Assembly: GCA_963575745.1 (NCBI GenBank)
Contig: CAUYUJ010015268.1
Location: forward strand, 84,066-148,065
Reading direction: 5' to 3'
Length of the DNA: 64,000 nucleotides
DNA from: Prorocentrum cordatum
Lineage: Eukaryota; Sar; Dinophyceae; Prorocentrales; Prorocentraceae
The translations under genes were made by a program, and so were the position numbers. Every line of letters starts with the position of its first letter. Position 1 is the stretch's first letter. Of the stretch, positions 1 through 10,962 are shown one piece after another. The notes under the pieces are model-generated. The model was given only the letters and a program-made list of their open reading frames with translations. It was not told where the DNA came from and made no database searches.

Positions 1-420
1 GCTGGGGCCTTGCTTGACGGCGGCTGGGGCGGCGCCCCGTCCGTGCGAGCTTGGAGGCACGGAAGACCAAACCACACCGACGCTCCTGGCCTCAGGGGGC
101 CGCTTCCTGCTCCCAGGACCGTCGCAGCTCTCCTCCGTATGGCCTGCGCTGGGGAATCGGTCGAGATCCGGGGGGGCCCACGGCACGCCAACGCTGCGAC
201 GTCGGCGGAGAAGATTCCTCCCCTCCCGGACGTCTGGCCGCTCTACTTTCTTCGATGCGTGGGCCCCGGAGGCCCGGGCCGCTTCCCCGGTGCCGGCCGG
301 CTCTTCGTCCCGAGAGCCGCTCCCGGACGCTCCCGAGCCCCGGCGAGGGCCCCGGGAGGCCGGACACGGCCCACAACCGCCCGCTCCGATTGTTGTTTGG
401 AGCGTCGGCCATTTCTGGGT

Positions 421-421
421 C

Positions 422-486
<65 letters not shown>
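421..486. repeat. (GTC)n microsatellite
   Basis: Perfect GTC/CGT array of about 22 units. The flanking 1-420 and 487-637 are GC-rich and carry open frames on both strands, but none shows a domain or biased codon use, so no gene is called there. Confidence 0.95.
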
Positions 487-637
487 TAGGGGATCGCGCT
501 CTGTGGCGCTCGTGGGCCTCGCTGGGCCTTCCCGCGAGGCAGCTCGTCGCCCCTGGGGGGATCTCCCCCCTCAGGACGCCGCGGCCCGAGCGGGGCCCCC
601 TTCGACGGGCCCTGCACCCCGCTGGAGAAAAGTGGTG

Positions 638-798
638 TTAAATCGGGCCTGCCATTCTACAGGAGGACTATACAAAAATAGTCAAACAAATAATCCGGGG
701 ACGATTTTTTCAAATATTTGTTGGCTATTTGGGGGTATTTTTGACTACTGTAGATTTTTCGTCCAAGATCCCCCTGTAGGAGGACAGGTCCGACTTAA
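638..798. mobile_element. Family A small inverted-repeat transposon, copy 1
   Basis: The element begins TTAAATCGGGCCTGCC and ends in the inverted counterpart GGACAGGTCCGACTTAA. The inverted ends are about 30 bp and share CTACAGG. The 161-bp interior is AT-rich and non-coding. The flanks AAGTGGTG (630-637) and GTATGGTG (799-806) match at 5 of 8 positions, which fits a decayed 8-bp target duplication as seen more clearly in other copies. An 8-bp duplication is known for hAT and some other cut-and-paste superfamilies; the superfamily is not resolved here. Confidence 0.85.
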
Positions 799-990
799 GT
801 ATGGTGCACCGCTGGGCCAGGCGGTGCTTCTCTGGACCTCCCAGACGGGGTCGGAGTGCAGTGCGGGCGCGGCCGCAGGAAAAGCCCTCGCAAGGAGCCC
901 ACGGCCCTGAAACCCGCAGGCGCGAGATGCAAGCGCGGCGGGGAGCCCAGAACACCCCGAGCGCAGCAGCTCCTTCAACGGCCACGGGAA

Positions 991-1069
991 TAGGGGGCCG
1001 CATGCGAACCCTACCCCTACCCCCCGATTTCTGAGGGGGGTAGGGGTAGGGTTCGCATGCGGTCCCCTA
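991..1069. mobile_element. Family C inverted-repeat element, copy 1 (79-bp hairpin)
   Basis: The element is a near-perfect palindrome. It starts TAGGGGGCCGCATGCGAACC and ends with the complement GGTTCGCATGCGGTCCCCTA, around a short spacer of about 9 bases. It is flanked by a perfect 5-bp direct repeat GGGAA (986-990 and 1070-1074), read as a target-site duplication. A longer relative lies at 30691-31012. Confidence 0.85.
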
Positions 1070-1074
1070 GGGAA

Positions 1075-1765
1075 GCCACCGCGCAGCGCGCGGAGCGAAG
1101 AAGCACTGGGTTACCCTGACGAAAGAGCAGTCCGACCTGCGAGAGGCAAGCTGCAAGGCCGTCGCTACTGATCCGCTGGCCGCGCGAGACAGTGCGCCAG
1201 CTCCTTCATCGGCGGCGAGCGAGGGGGGGAAGTGAGAAAGGGAAGGCCTTCTCTGAAGGCGGCGGGGCTTCCCAGAAGCCCTCGCGCCTTCTGAGAGGTC
1301 TTCGGCGTCTTCCGGGAAGGCTCATGAAGGCCCCCCGGCTTCGGAGCCTTCTGAGAAGGCGCCCGCCCCTTCTCTCGCCTTCCCCCCCGGGGCTCGCCGC
1401 CGAAGACTGCGAGGCCGTCGCAATGGATCCGCTGGCCGCGCGAGACGGGGCGCCAGCTCCTGGAGCCAAGGGGCGGGCAGCTGCGCGCCCCAAGGCGAGG
1501 GGGGCCAAGCGGGGCCGGCTCCTCCGAGGAGGCGGGCCCGCTGCAACCCGCCCGGCCCGGCGGTGCTCGCAGGAGAGGGCAAGCCCCGTCGGAGTAAGCC
1601 CACGCGGAGGCCGCGCGCTCCGTGCGGACCTGCTCCGTGCGTGCAGGCAACCCGATGAGGATGCAAGGGGCTTGGAAGGCCATGCCGACTCCTTGCGAGT
1701 AGGGCGCGGCCAGCGAAAGTGTCCAAGGATGGACAGAAGGACGCCAGGATCTCAGGGGAGGTGAT
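1075..1765. other. No gene recognised; GC-rich repeat-like DNA
   Basis: This stretch contains runs of the type CTTCTGAGAAGGC and CGAAGACTGCGAGGCCGTCG, the latter phrase occurring twice in similar context (near 1155-1200 and 1400-1455). Reading frames are open on both strands because of GC content. No protein domain is visible. Confidence 0.5.
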
Positions 1766-2003
1766 GAGCGTTTGCTTATTCGGCGTTTCGACATTGGGCG
1801 AAAAGGGGGGGAGGGGAGGGGTTCTGGCTCCAGACCTCTGCGTAGTGCGGCTGTTTGGAACCGTGCGCCCCCTGGGGGAGACCCGACCCGCTCGAAACAG
1901 GCGCCCCAAATAGCCAAGTTCTACTCCACGAGGGGGGGTGGGAGGGGGGATGCGCGAGCCCGCGCAATCGGCAAAACAGTGAATAGGCACACGATCGCGT
2001 GCA
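1766..2003 (+). repeat. Dispersed repeat R5, copy 1
   Basis: A block beginning GAGCGTTTGCTTATTCGGCG, then a G-run, TCTGGCTCC..CCTCTGC, CGAAACAGGCGCC and ending near CGGCAAAACAGTGAAT. The same order of phrases recurs at 23065-23240 and 63472-63708 in the same orientation. No target duplication or coding capacity was found; it could be a SINE-like or unclassified element. Confidence 0.7.
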
Positions 2004-2245
2004 TCCCCCGCGTGGTTTGTGCCGCGCCGTGCGGTGCTGCGCCCGCGCGCAGCCTGCGACCTCTCTGCCCTTCTGGCGCCCGGCGCGGGCTGCGGCGCGG
2101 AAGGCGCGCTGCCCCGCCGCGCCGGGGCCGTGCCCCCCCCCCTCCCCGCCGCGGGCTGCGGGCCGCGGAGTGCGCGTGCGGCGGGCCCGTGGGCCTGTGG
2201 CGCTGCGCAGGCGCGCGCCTCTGATCCCGCCGACGCTGGTAGGAC

Positions 2246-2427
2246 GCCTCCTGGATGGGATTCGAGTAGATGTAGATGGGGTCGGAGGATCGCGCCGCAT
2301 CTCCGAGGCGATGCGTCGGCGACGTCGGCGCGGAGAAAATCGGGCTCAGCACAGACCCGCATCGCCGATGCATGGGCGATGCGGCACGATCCTTCGACCC
2401 CATCTACTCGGACTCCATCTGGGAGGC
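2246..2427. mobile_element. Family D palindromic element, copy 1
   Basis: The ends are inverted: GCCTCCTGGATGGGATTCGA at the left and the complement of GCCTCCCAGATGGAGTCCGA at the right. Next inward on both sides is AGATGGGGTCGGAGGATCG and then GCATCGCCGATGCAT-type palindromes. Three more copies lie at 15085, 57880 and 62478. Confidence 0.8.
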
Positions 2428-2439
2428 CTAGATGAGAGG

Positions 2440-2950
2440 AGGAAGCTACCCCATAGCACCCATAGCAGCAATGGTGAAGAGGCGGGTCGAGGAGTAGGAG
2501 GTCGCCTTGTTGCTAGGGGTGCGTAGGACAGATGCATCAATGACAAGGGCGAGAGCACGGGCTGCTGGCCGCGCTGTGCGCCGGGCAGGATCTGATCGGC
2601 GCCTGCGGTGGGACAGCGGACCCGCTGCCTTGCACACGCGCGCGCCTCTGGTCCTTGCGTTCGAGGAAGAAGCTGCCCCGCAGCAACAGAAAGTTGCAGA
2701 GGCGGGTCGAGGAGTCGGGGGTCGCGCAGAGTTATTGGCGAGGCGTAGGCGGTCGAGGAGTAGGAGGTCGAGGAGGTCGAGGCGCAGGACATCGAGGAGG
2801 TCGAGGGGTGGGAGGTGAAGAGGCGGGTCGAGGACTAGGAAGGCGAGGAGGTCGACGAGTAGGAAACGAGCATAATTATCGGCGCTTGCGGCGGGCCAGC
2901 AGATCCGTTGCCCTGCGCAGGCGCCTACCTCGGAACCCTGCATGATCGGG
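2440..2950. repeat. Short tandem block with AGAGGCGGGTCGAGGAGT units
   Basis: The phrase AGAGGCGGGTCGAGGA occurs near 2478, 2698 and 2818, and a second phrase of the type GCGGACCCGCTGCCTTGC..GCGCCTC occurs near 2610 and 2895 (and distantly at about 2190). It looks like a degenerate tandem array. No gene is seen. Confidence 0.55.
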
Positions 2951-3622
2951 GAGACGTAGGACTCGGGAACATCCTACGAAGACTGGACCATCAACATCCA
3001 GGAAGGGCCTGTCAGAAAGCGTGGGCAAACCCGAACTCCGGCGAGCTCGAATCTGACGCTTGCCCGATAAAGGAAGAAACAACGGCATAAGTATGAACCG
3101 TCGACGGTCCGCGCGGACGAGCTGGCCTCCCTGGCAGCGCCTCTGGAGCCGCCCCTACCGCGCTCCGCGCATGTGTATGCCCCTTTTTCTTCGTCTATGC
3201 ATGGTGAGAAGCCTCTTTTGTGTCAACGGCTGCGTGGGACACGAGGCGTCGGATAGCATCAACCAGGAAAGGGCATAGCTAACTGCGCACCGCAGACACG
3301 GGAAAGAAGGAGAGAGCGGCCGCTGAGGAGGACAGGGGTGGGAGCTGCGCCCTGAGCGTGCAGCACTTTCCACGTGGTGCTGGCGGCCTCGGGCTCCAGA
3401 AGGGATCGCGCGAAGTGTGACGAGGGGCCAACGTGTGAGAGATGTACGCCGAATAGTGACGTCATCGGTGATGCGGGCGACAAGTCTCGTGCCGAGGTAT
3501 CTGCCCTATGCGGACCCGCTGCGATTATTGGTCTGGCCTCAGCACCGTGAGCATTTTGCCTCCAATGTTGGATCTCTCTTTTCTCTTTATCCGGTCTTTA
3601 TACAACTAACGGTCAGGCACAA

Positions 3623-3653
<31 letters not shown>

Positions 3654-4040
3654 GATTTCGCGTCATGCCTTTCTTCCTCATGGCTCCAAAAATGCACGCT
3701 GTCGCCCACGCGCCGCGCTCGCTTCCACGAAACCTTTCGCTCCGGCTAATTTGTGCCATGGCCATTTGTCCTCAAGTGGCCAAGACCCGCAACGCAAAGC
3801 GCTCACACCTTCCCCGCTATCAGCTCCTTGGGATTCCTGTGCGCAGTCTGGGAGCTCCTGGGAGCTCGTGAGGAGGCTGGGCAAGGACGGCTGGGGGCTG
3901 CTGGGACTTCATGGGGGCCGTCCTGGAGCTACACGATGCAACATATCTTTAGCCGCAGCGGTGGCGCACGCGCACTGTGTCCGTAACCCAAGCGGGGGCG
4001 CTGCTGGGCAACTTGTGCAAAAGAAGGCGGGTGACAGAAG
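2951..4040. other. Unannotated stretch, no gene recognised
   Basis: Mostly single-copy within the window and less GC-rich. It contains a CT-dinucleotide run at about 3622-3655. Open frames are short and overlap on both strands. Confidence 0.5.
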
Positions 4041-4045
4041 AGGGC

Positions 4046-4346
4046 GGCCGCGGAGGAGGAGGAGGAGGAGGAGAAGGAGGAGTTTGATGATGATGACGAT
4101 GAGGAGGAGGAGAAGGAGGAAAGGGAGGAGGAGGAAAAGGAGGAGGATGAGTAGGAGGAGGAGGAGGAGGAGGAGGAGGAGGAGGGGGAGGAGGAGGGAA
4201 GGGGGATGAGGAGGAGGGGGAGAAGGAGAAAGAGCAGGATCAGGAGGAAAAGGAGGAAGTGGAGGAGGAGGAGGAGGAGGAGGAGGAGGAGAGGAGAGGA
4301 GGAGGAGAAGGAGGAGGAGGAGGAGGAGGAGGAGGAGGAGGAGGGT
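4046..4346. repeat. Imperfect (GGA)n purine tract
   Basis: About 300 bp in which the plus strand is almost entirely purine (GGA, GAA and occasional GAT). Long Glu/Arg or Leu/Pro reading frames through it are a by-product of the repeat. Confidence 0.95.
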
Positions 4347-4407
4347 GAATAGCGAAGTATGCGGTGCGACACCAGGAGGGGGCTCACTGCACACCTACTC
4401 CGTTCTT

Positions 4408-4504
4408 GGCCAGGCTCATCCTGGGCCCAGGATCGGTGCATGTGCCCTCCTGCCCAAGCCAGGAGGGCGAAACCATTGATCCTGGGCCCAGGATGGGCCT
4501 GGCC
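4408..4504. repeat. 97-bp inverted repeat with GGCCAGGC..ATCCTGGGCCCAGGATC arms
   Basis: The left arm begins GGCCAGGCTCATCCTGGGCC and the right arm is its complement with one mismatch over 27 bp. The phrase AGGATCGGTGCA is repeated just outside. A diverged half-copy (GATCC..AGGCCCACCCTGGGCTCAGGATC) is near 55477-55508. It may be a small hairpin transposon; no target duplication was found. Confidence 0.65.
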
Positions 4505-5600
4505 AGGATCGGTGCAGGTGTATAGCTGGCGCTCCCCGACACGCACGCGTACACCACACATGGCACGGACGGCCCGTCGTCAGAGCCACGCCGCCGCACG
4601 CATTGGCACACCCGCGGTCCTGCCCGGACCCTAGCCAGCTGCATGGCGCCCGCCGCCGGGGGGCCGCAGAAACCGCCCGCAGAGGGGGCGCTGGCCAGCT
4701 CTCGAGGTGCTCGGCTGCGGAGGGGCGGGGACACCATCGGAAGCACGTCGTTGGGAGGGATAGCGAGTACAGCCGAGCTTGATTGGAGAGGATACGCGAG
4801 AGAACACAGAACCCTTCCGAGGGCCACATTGCCATAGGAGTGTAAGAAAACCGACTGTATGAATGACGAGCTACGTGATAATTCATCATCAACAACACGC
4901 AGATGGGTTCCCCACGGCGAGGTGTCATTGATACTGCTCTTGCCCCCCAAGCACGCCACACCTGCGCTCCGCGCGAGGAAGAAAATAATCAGAGTTCAAG
5001 CTTGACTTTCGGCGGGGGCGTCAACCGGATTAGCGCCAGCCGGGGGGATGTCCGAAGAGACCCTGAAATCCGAAAAAAGAGGGGGGGAGGAGGGCGATGA
5101 GGTGGAGGAAGAAAAGGGCAAGACAAATAGGAGACACGGAGGAACGTCGGGGCCAAAACGTATAGGGTGAACTTGTTAATCGCCGGCGCAGACGTACAAC
5201 TGGCGTGGTCCAAACTCTGAACCCAAAAACGTCGCCATCCCTCAGAGGGCGCATGTTGTACTTCCGCTGGCTTTTGCCGGCGGAGCCGTCCTCACTTCGC
5301 TTCGGCCCGCCTTCGCCGAGGAAATATTTTCGACCTCTGGACCCCTCGATTTGCACGCTCATACAGGGGGCGGACAATATTGGTGCGATGCCCACCTTGA
5401 GTGCCTTTTCATGTGGAAAAGGAATTGCTGTCCTTCGCGGCCCATCGGACAGCAATTCTGTTCACTTTGACAACCGTTTTTGCCAATTTGGACAACAACT
5501 GCTGTCAAATGTTCAAGGAATGCTTTCAAGATCCGAGGGCGTTCCAAAGAAAAAGAAATATAGTGAAGGTTTGGCCCCGAGTCGCGGTTCCCCGACCAGT
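4505..5600. other. Unannotated stretch with a small GAATTGCTGTCC hairpin
   Basis: No gene is recognised. A short hairpin GAATTGCTGTCC / GGACAGCAATTC lies at about 5423-5457, inside weakly inverted flanks (CTTGAGTGCC.. and ..ATGCTTTCAAG), which could be a degraded element. Confidence 0.4.
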
Positions 5601-5610
5601 TCGGCATGCC

Positions 5611-5960
5611 CTCACGCGTATCGTGGCCCCGCAAAGAGCTCCACCTAATGCCCGATTGGCCGTTCTGGCGCGCGGATCCCCGTCTATTTCGACACGCCCC
5701 TCACGCGCGTCGTGCCCCCACAAGGAGCTCCACCTGAGGCCCACGTGGCCGTCCTTGCACGCGGCTCCCCGCCTTTTTTTGGCACATTCCTCACACGTAC
5801 CATTGCCCCATCGAGTGCTCCGCCGAATGCCCCAGTGGCCGTCCTCGCATGCGGTTCCTCGCCCATTCCGGCACACACACCACACACGCTGTGGCCCCAT
5901 ACAAAAATTCTACCTGAAGCCCCAGCAGCCACCTTTTCCGCCCCGTGCCGCGGGCGACCC
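5611..5960. repeat. About 90-bp tandem repeat, four units
   Basis: Units begin CACGCGTATCGTGGCCCC (5613), CACGCGCGTCGTGCCCCC (5702), CACACGTACCATTGCCCC (5792) and CACACGCTGTGGCCCC (5884). Each continues with a CTCC.CC..AATGCCC..TGGCCGTCCT..GCGG phrase. The minus strand stays open through it and gives repeated Cys-containing peptides, but divergence looks neutral, so it is not called coding. Confidence 0.8.
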
Positions 5961-7076
5961 GCGCGCGTCGCTGGAACTCCTTCGGGGTGACCAGCGCGCG
6001 TCGCGGGGACTCCTCTGCGCTCCGCTTCTTTGCGGGCGACTGACTTGAATCTTGCGGGCACCTAAAAGGCTCCCCGAGCGCGCGATCGCTCGTCGCCACG
6101 GCTCCCGCGTGCCCTCCTTCGCCCTCCTCCTCCTCCTCCTCCGCGCCAGTCCTTCTGCTGGGCCCCCTTCTGCTTCTCACCTGCCTCGCGATATTCGCGT
6201 CTGCACATGGTTGGGTCCTCCGCCAAGGTAATGTTCAAACCGTTTCATGCTCCAGCAACATTTGTTGGAAGACGGCAGCAACACACGGTCCTGCCGTTTC
6301 TGGGGCTGACTAAGTGTCCAGCCGACCTCGAACTTCGCCCCATCCCTCAGGTCGACCAGCCGAGGCGATAGCCAATCTTAGGGCCTGCCTCCTCCGACAA
6401 CCAAGGGAATCCTCAAGATCGACACCGAGCTAAGGTCCAGTGTGATGTTAATCATCGGAGTGGGGATTTGTTCCAGGCTGGTGATTATCCTCGCGCGCGC
6501 GTGCGTCGCGGGAGGAGGAGAGTAACATTCGCTGCTGGCGACCCCACACCTGATGCTGCTGGCTGGACTTACTGGCGCGGCGGAGGACAAAGTGTGCATA
6601 TGCGGGAGGGGGGGGCAGGCTGGCCCCAAGGTGTCAACACTGCCGCCCGGGGCGCGTGAAGTAGGACACGAGCTCTTTGTTCATCCGCGTGCAGAGCTCG
6701 GGGATGCGGTCCAGGCGGATCGGGCCGTCGAACAAATGGGCCAGGAGGGGGTCCTCCGTGACCTCGGCTTGGGCCCTCCCTCCCAGCCCTCGTTTCCTCC
6801 CGTCGCCCTTCTTCTCACCCTTCTCTCTTCCCCTCCTCCCCGGCAGAGCTTTGGCCAAAAGGAAGGGCATCAGTGCTCCGTGCAGCAGGGCAAGGACAGA
6901 CGGGACGGGAGCAGCGAGAGCGAAGCCGCAGGAGGCGGGGCGCACAACGCGAGAAGGAGCTGCGTGGCCCGTGCCAGGAGGTGTGTGTGGGGGTCTTGGC
7001 CATGGGCGTGGCAGGATACACAACTCACGCGGTGGCTGGTGGTGTCCCTGCCATGGGGAGCGCACGGGGGCTAGAG
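5961..7076. other. Unannotated stretch, no gene recognised
   Basis: Mixed GC-rich DNA with a short CTC run near 6125-6145. Overlapping frames on both strands lack recognisable domains. Confidence 0.45.
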
Positions 7077-7229
7077 TTAGGTCGGGCATGTCCTCCTACA
7101 GGCGGATTTTTGAAGAAAAATCAGAGATCGTCAAACGCACTCAAAAATAATCAAACACAGTAGAAAGAAAACGTCCCCATATTACTATTTTGTGGATATT
7201 CTCCCTGTAGAAGGACAGGCTCGACTTAA
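7077..7229. mobile_element. Family A small inverted-repeat transposon, copy 2
   Basis: It starts TTAGGTCGGGCATGTCCTCC and ends CAGGCTCGACTTAA, the inverted counterpart. It is flanked by GGCTAGAG (7069-7076) and GGCTAGAA (7230-7237), an 8-bp target duplication with one mismatch. The interior is AT-rich and non-coding (153 bp). Confidence 0.9.
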
Positions 7230-7852
7230 GGCTAGAAAGACACAACTGCATCTACCGACTGGGGGTCTATTTGCTGCAAGGGCTGGGCTGTGCCGGCCAC
7301 CGGGGTTCGACGGGGACCACGGGCAGCTGATGTGATCGATCCTTGAAAAGCGATTCGGCCAAAATGGCTGAGGAATGCGAGGAGGACTAACGGGAGATGG
7401 GCGATAATGGTAGTCGTCCTCATCTGGGCAAAACGAGACACGCAACGTTTAGAGTGGCGCCGCCTATGTGAGACTCTCTTGATGATCAACCCTTGTGACA
7501 GAACGTCCAGATGGATGAATCGCTCCAGCAACAGCACCGCGCATCGTCTTCGCATTTCTCTTGACCTCTCTGCGTAGAAGGAGTGGGCGAACTACTTGCC
7601 GACGGCACGGAGAGCGCGCCAAGGGGGGCTGCGAGAAGGCCACACCCAACCTGCTGGGGAGGAAGAATGGTTGAACCTACAGCGCCAACGGAGATGGAGA
7701 CCAATCGTGAGATGGTCGAAAGTGGAACAGAAGCTGGGTGATGGACTACGCGGGAGTGGGGAACACTCTCATTATGCCTCCACTCATGTCGCACTCATTG
7801 CCTGCGCCCTGCAGACAATGTGGTGATAAGTGCGTGATCTGCAGCAGAGGCC
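7230..7852. other. Unannotated stretch, no gene recognised
   Basis: Single-copy within the window. A 12-base match to the core of the dinoflagellate spliced leader lies on the minus strand at 7358-7369 (discussed in the findings). Confidence 0.4.
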
Positions 7853-8004
7853 GGATCCCTTAATAATCGTCCCCCGGGTCCGGTTTATTAAGGCGCCTTT
7901 TGGGGAAGCAGGGGGGTCCGGTTTATTAAGGCGTTTCTTGAAGCCGACGTTCAGGGGGGGTCCGGTTTATTAGGGCGCCTTTTGGGTACTGGCCCGCGGA
8001 GTAC

Positions 8005-8089
8005 TAACCATCATCATCATCAGCATCATCTTCATCGTCGTCATCGTCATTGTCATTATCATGTTCATCATCACCAACATCATCATCAG

Positions 8090-8124
<35 letters not shown>

Positions 8125-8200
8125 GCATCAGCATCAGCATCACCATCAACAACATTTCCAACATCATCGTCATCCTAATCATGGTCGTTATCACCATCAT
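8005..8200. repeat. (CAT)n microsatellite
   Basis: CAT/CAG/CAA trinucleotide array inside the 7853-8572 element. Confidence 0.95.
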
Positions 8201-8323
8201 CACGATATGATGCGGCGGTGGCAATGATGGTACTTCTGATGGCGATGACGACTATCTCGGTGATGGTTTCCTCGTCGCACCCCAAGCGCCAACATCATCT
8301 TGCGTACTTAAGTGCCCCTCAGT

Positions 8324-8324
<1 letters not shown>

Positions 8325-8387
<63 letters not shown>

Positions 8388-8445
8388 AGTCGTAGTCGTA
8401 GTTCTCGTATCCTCGTCGTCGTCGTCGTCGTCGTCGTCGCGCTCG
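8325..8445. repeat. (GTC/GTT)n microsatellite
   Basis: Array of GTCGTT, GTC and GTA units inside the 7853-8572 element. Confidence 0.95.
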
Positions 8446-8572
8446 CAATTTTGCTGGGGGGGGGGGTCCGGAATATTAAGGCGCCCTCTGCGGGGGGGGG
8501 GGTCCGGAAAATTATGTCCTGAAGGAAGGGGGGGTCCGGTTTTTTAGGGGGGGGTCGATTATTAAGGGATCC

Positions 8573-9130
8573 AGAGTACGTTCGGAGTTCTGATCGCCTC
8601 CAGAATGGACGCAACAGCTCCGACAAGGAAGATGAAACCGTTGGTTCGGACTGGACGCAAAACATCTGGCTGGACGTAGCGAAACCAAAAGCCAATCGCC
8701 CCTCAGAAACACATGCTGTAGACTGCTATGTTTGCCCCCCTCGACTGTTATCGGTAGACGTGTCTTCCCCTCCCCTTGCCCCTCACATAGCGCCAGCTCC
8801 ACAGCGGCTTCCCTGGGCTGGCGTATTTGCCTGGCGCTCGAAACCTTACTGCAAGCTGGCCGCAAACAGGTCGGCAAACGGCGCTGCAACGGTTCGAATC
8901 ACCTTCTGATGCTGTGAGTGGCCCGCTGATAAGAACGGAAGGCGTGCGCCGCAACCGATGAAAACTCCAGCGCCAGCTTCCAGCCCCTGTCCAACTGTTA
9001 CGAGGGCACCTGAGCTCGGGACCCTGGCAAACCAGTCCTGGATCACCATATACATCAGGGAGGAGCCTTCCACAATGGCTGGGCACGAATGTCGGCGGCG
9101 AGCCCGGGGGGGAAAGCGAAAAAGGCCTGG
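8573..9130. other. Unannotated stretch, no gene recognised
   Basis: No repeat partner in the window and no recognisable domain in any frame. Confidence 0.4.
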
Positions 9131-9149
9131 CCTTCTCAGGAGGCTTGGG

Positions 9150-9300
9150 AATTCTCGGGCCTCCCGAAAGGCTTCCTAAACGCCCCCCGAAGCAGCGCCA
9201 AACCCTAAACGCTCCCCGAAAGAGGCTTCCCAAACGCTCCCCGAAAGGCTTCCCAGACCCTCCCCGAAGGAGCGCCAAAAACCTCTCGGGAGGCCGGGGG
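9150..9300. repeat. Minisatellite of CGAAAGGCTTCCCAAACGCTCC units
   Basis: Five or so degenerate copies of a unit of about 23 bp (CCGAAAGGCTTCC..ACGCTCC) in tandem. Confidence 0.65.
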
Positions 9301-9350
9301 GCTCCTGAGAGGCCCCGCGCCGCCCTCTGAGCAGGCCTCCTCCTCCTCAC

Positions 9351-9425
9351 TGCCCCTCCTCCTCCTCCTCCTCCTCCTCCTCCTCCTCCTCCTCCTCCTC
9401 CTCCTCCTCCTCCTCCCCCTCCCCC
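9351..9425. repeat. (CTC)n microsatellite
   Basis: About 24 perfect CTC units followed by a C-run. Confidence 0.95.
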
Positions 9426-10003
9426 CCCGCGCTCGACGCCGAGGACGGAGCGAGGCGTGGAGCGAGGTCCCCGACCCTCGGGTCGGGCGAAAGGGGGGGA
9501 TAGCAAAGGGGGGGGTTGAGAATCAGCTAACGTAGCTGATTTTCCCGGCGCCTCCCGGCGCCGGAGGCGGCTATGTATCGAGGAATGGGCCCCTCGGTGA
9601 GGCCGAAACCAGCTGCATGCAGCAAATTTCGTAACCCCCCCTTTCCCAATCCCCCCCTTTCGCCCGACCCGAGACCCCTTGACGCCATGGCTTCTTCCCG
9701 ACGTCGACCCTCTCGGGAGCGGCCACGAGGGGGGTGTCCAAGAGAGGGGGGTGCAAATCATGACCGGCGGCACGTGCGCGGCCCAGCGGGGGGGCCAGGG
9801 ACGTAATGAAAGAAGAAGAGGCGCCATGACATGTGGGGAAAAATCATGGCCCCCGCCATGATATCCACCCACCCATTCCCCGGGACCAGGCCCTCCTCCC
9901 GAGTCGCTGGTTGACGGCCTCTCGAGGCCCGGCAAACGCCCCCCCAGAGGCCGAAAGCGACCTCTTCAGGACTCGATGGGGGCCCGGGGAGCTGGAGCCA
10001 GGT
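9426..10003. other. Unannotated stretch, no gene recognised
   Basis: GC-rich DNA with several G-runs. There is a short inverted pair AATCAGCTA/CGTAGCTGATT near 9522-9543. No gene is seen. Confidence 0.4.
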
Positions 10004-10308
10004 TTCGGTCGGGCAGGTGCCTCTGCAGGCGGAACGTTCAGGACTAGCCCCAAAGTAGCCTGGGGACGATCTTTCGTTCCTTTTTGGACTATGCTCGAAC
10101 CTTGTTTCCACTTTCTCTCGCCACAATCGGGGGCGCGCAATGGATCGGGGAGGTACCCTCCCCAAAGTGCGGCTGGTGCCGCCTCGCTCGGCGGCGGAAA
10201 CCCGCGATCTCCCATGGAAACGAGACCCGTCGCTAATCCACGCCCCCCTTGGTCCGTGCTTGCGATCGCCTGGCACAATCCGCCTGTAGGAGGACATGCC
10301 CGACCTGC
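10004..10308. mobile_element. Family A inverted-repeat transposon, copy 3 (enlarged)
   Basis: The left end is TTCGGTCGGGCAGGTGCC and the right end is CCTCCTACAGG-type sequence in inverted form ending GGACATGCCCGACCTGC. It is flanked by AGCCAGGT (9996-10003) and AGCGAGGT (10309-10316), an 8-bp duplication with one mismatch. At 305 bp it is about twice the usual length, with extra GC-rich internal sequence. Confidence 0.85.
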
Positions 10309-10316
10309 AGCGAGGT

Positions 10317-10900
10317 GCCTGCTCGTCCCGCACACCGCGCAGCAGCCGCGGGGCACGGGCCTCGCCCCGCCCTTTTCTTCCCCCCGACGCGAGGCCGGCC
10401 GTGCCGCTCTTCTCTGCCCTCTCCGGGCCGTCGCTCGGACGTCCACTCCCCGTGCGTTTTTTGTCGGTTTCGTGCGCGCTTTTTTGCCGAGTGCTCAGGG
10501 ATGCTCCTCGTTTTTTCCCTCGCGCGACTTGACATCATGAGCCGATTTTCGAATACAGAAGCTATTGCGTTCGACCCAGGCCACCTTTGATCACAACCAA
10601 GTCCTGATGTGGCGAAAACCGATGTCCTCCCCTCCCGCCACCCCTCTGCCCAGGATGCTCCTCGATGGTCCGCGCCAAGAAGACATTCACAAGTCCGAGC
10701 GCTGCCACGCCTCCGCTCCCTCCCCCTCGGGTCGCCGACGGGCCGCGCCACCGGTGAGGGTGATCGGTCGCTCCTGCTGGCACAACGACACAACGACCAG
10801 ACCGTGAGGCAATACGGTCGGACAGGATCAGAATGAGGGGGCCGACCGGTCATTCGCTGTCTCTGGGTGCGTATCAGAAGTGGGGCTCCGCGGTGGAGAT
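10317..10900. other. Unannotated stretch, no gene recognised
   Basis: No repeat partner and no recognisable protein domain. Confidence 0.4.
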
Positions 10901-10962
10901 TATTGTTGCGTTGTTGTTTGTTGATGTTTGTTATTCTTGTGTTTGTTGTTGTTGTCGTCGTC
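10901..10962. repeat. (GTT)n-like tract
   Basis: Degenerate TTG/GTT array. Confidence 0.85.

Larger units (their letters stand above)
7853..8572. mobile_element. 720-bp inverted-end composite element
   Basis: The left end GGATCCCTTAATAATCGTCC and the right end ..GTCGATTATTAAGGGATCC are inverted copies over about 22 bp. Internally the phrase GGGGTCCGGTTTATTAAGGCG or close variants occurs near 7873, 7915, 7957, 8466, 8500 and 8532, bracketing a CAT array and a GTC array. No protein and no clear target duplication are seen. It may be a transposon whose centre has been replaced by microsatellite growth. Confidence 0.65.

Noticed and set aside
1003-1060. CCCTACCCCTACC as telomeric repeat
   Set aside because: It is not the TTTAGGG-type unit and is part of the family C hairpin with a target duplication.
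8885-8905. GGTTCGAATC as a tRNA T-loop or polymerase III B box
   Set aside because: The flanking bases do not form the T-stem, and no acceptor stem or A box fits around it.
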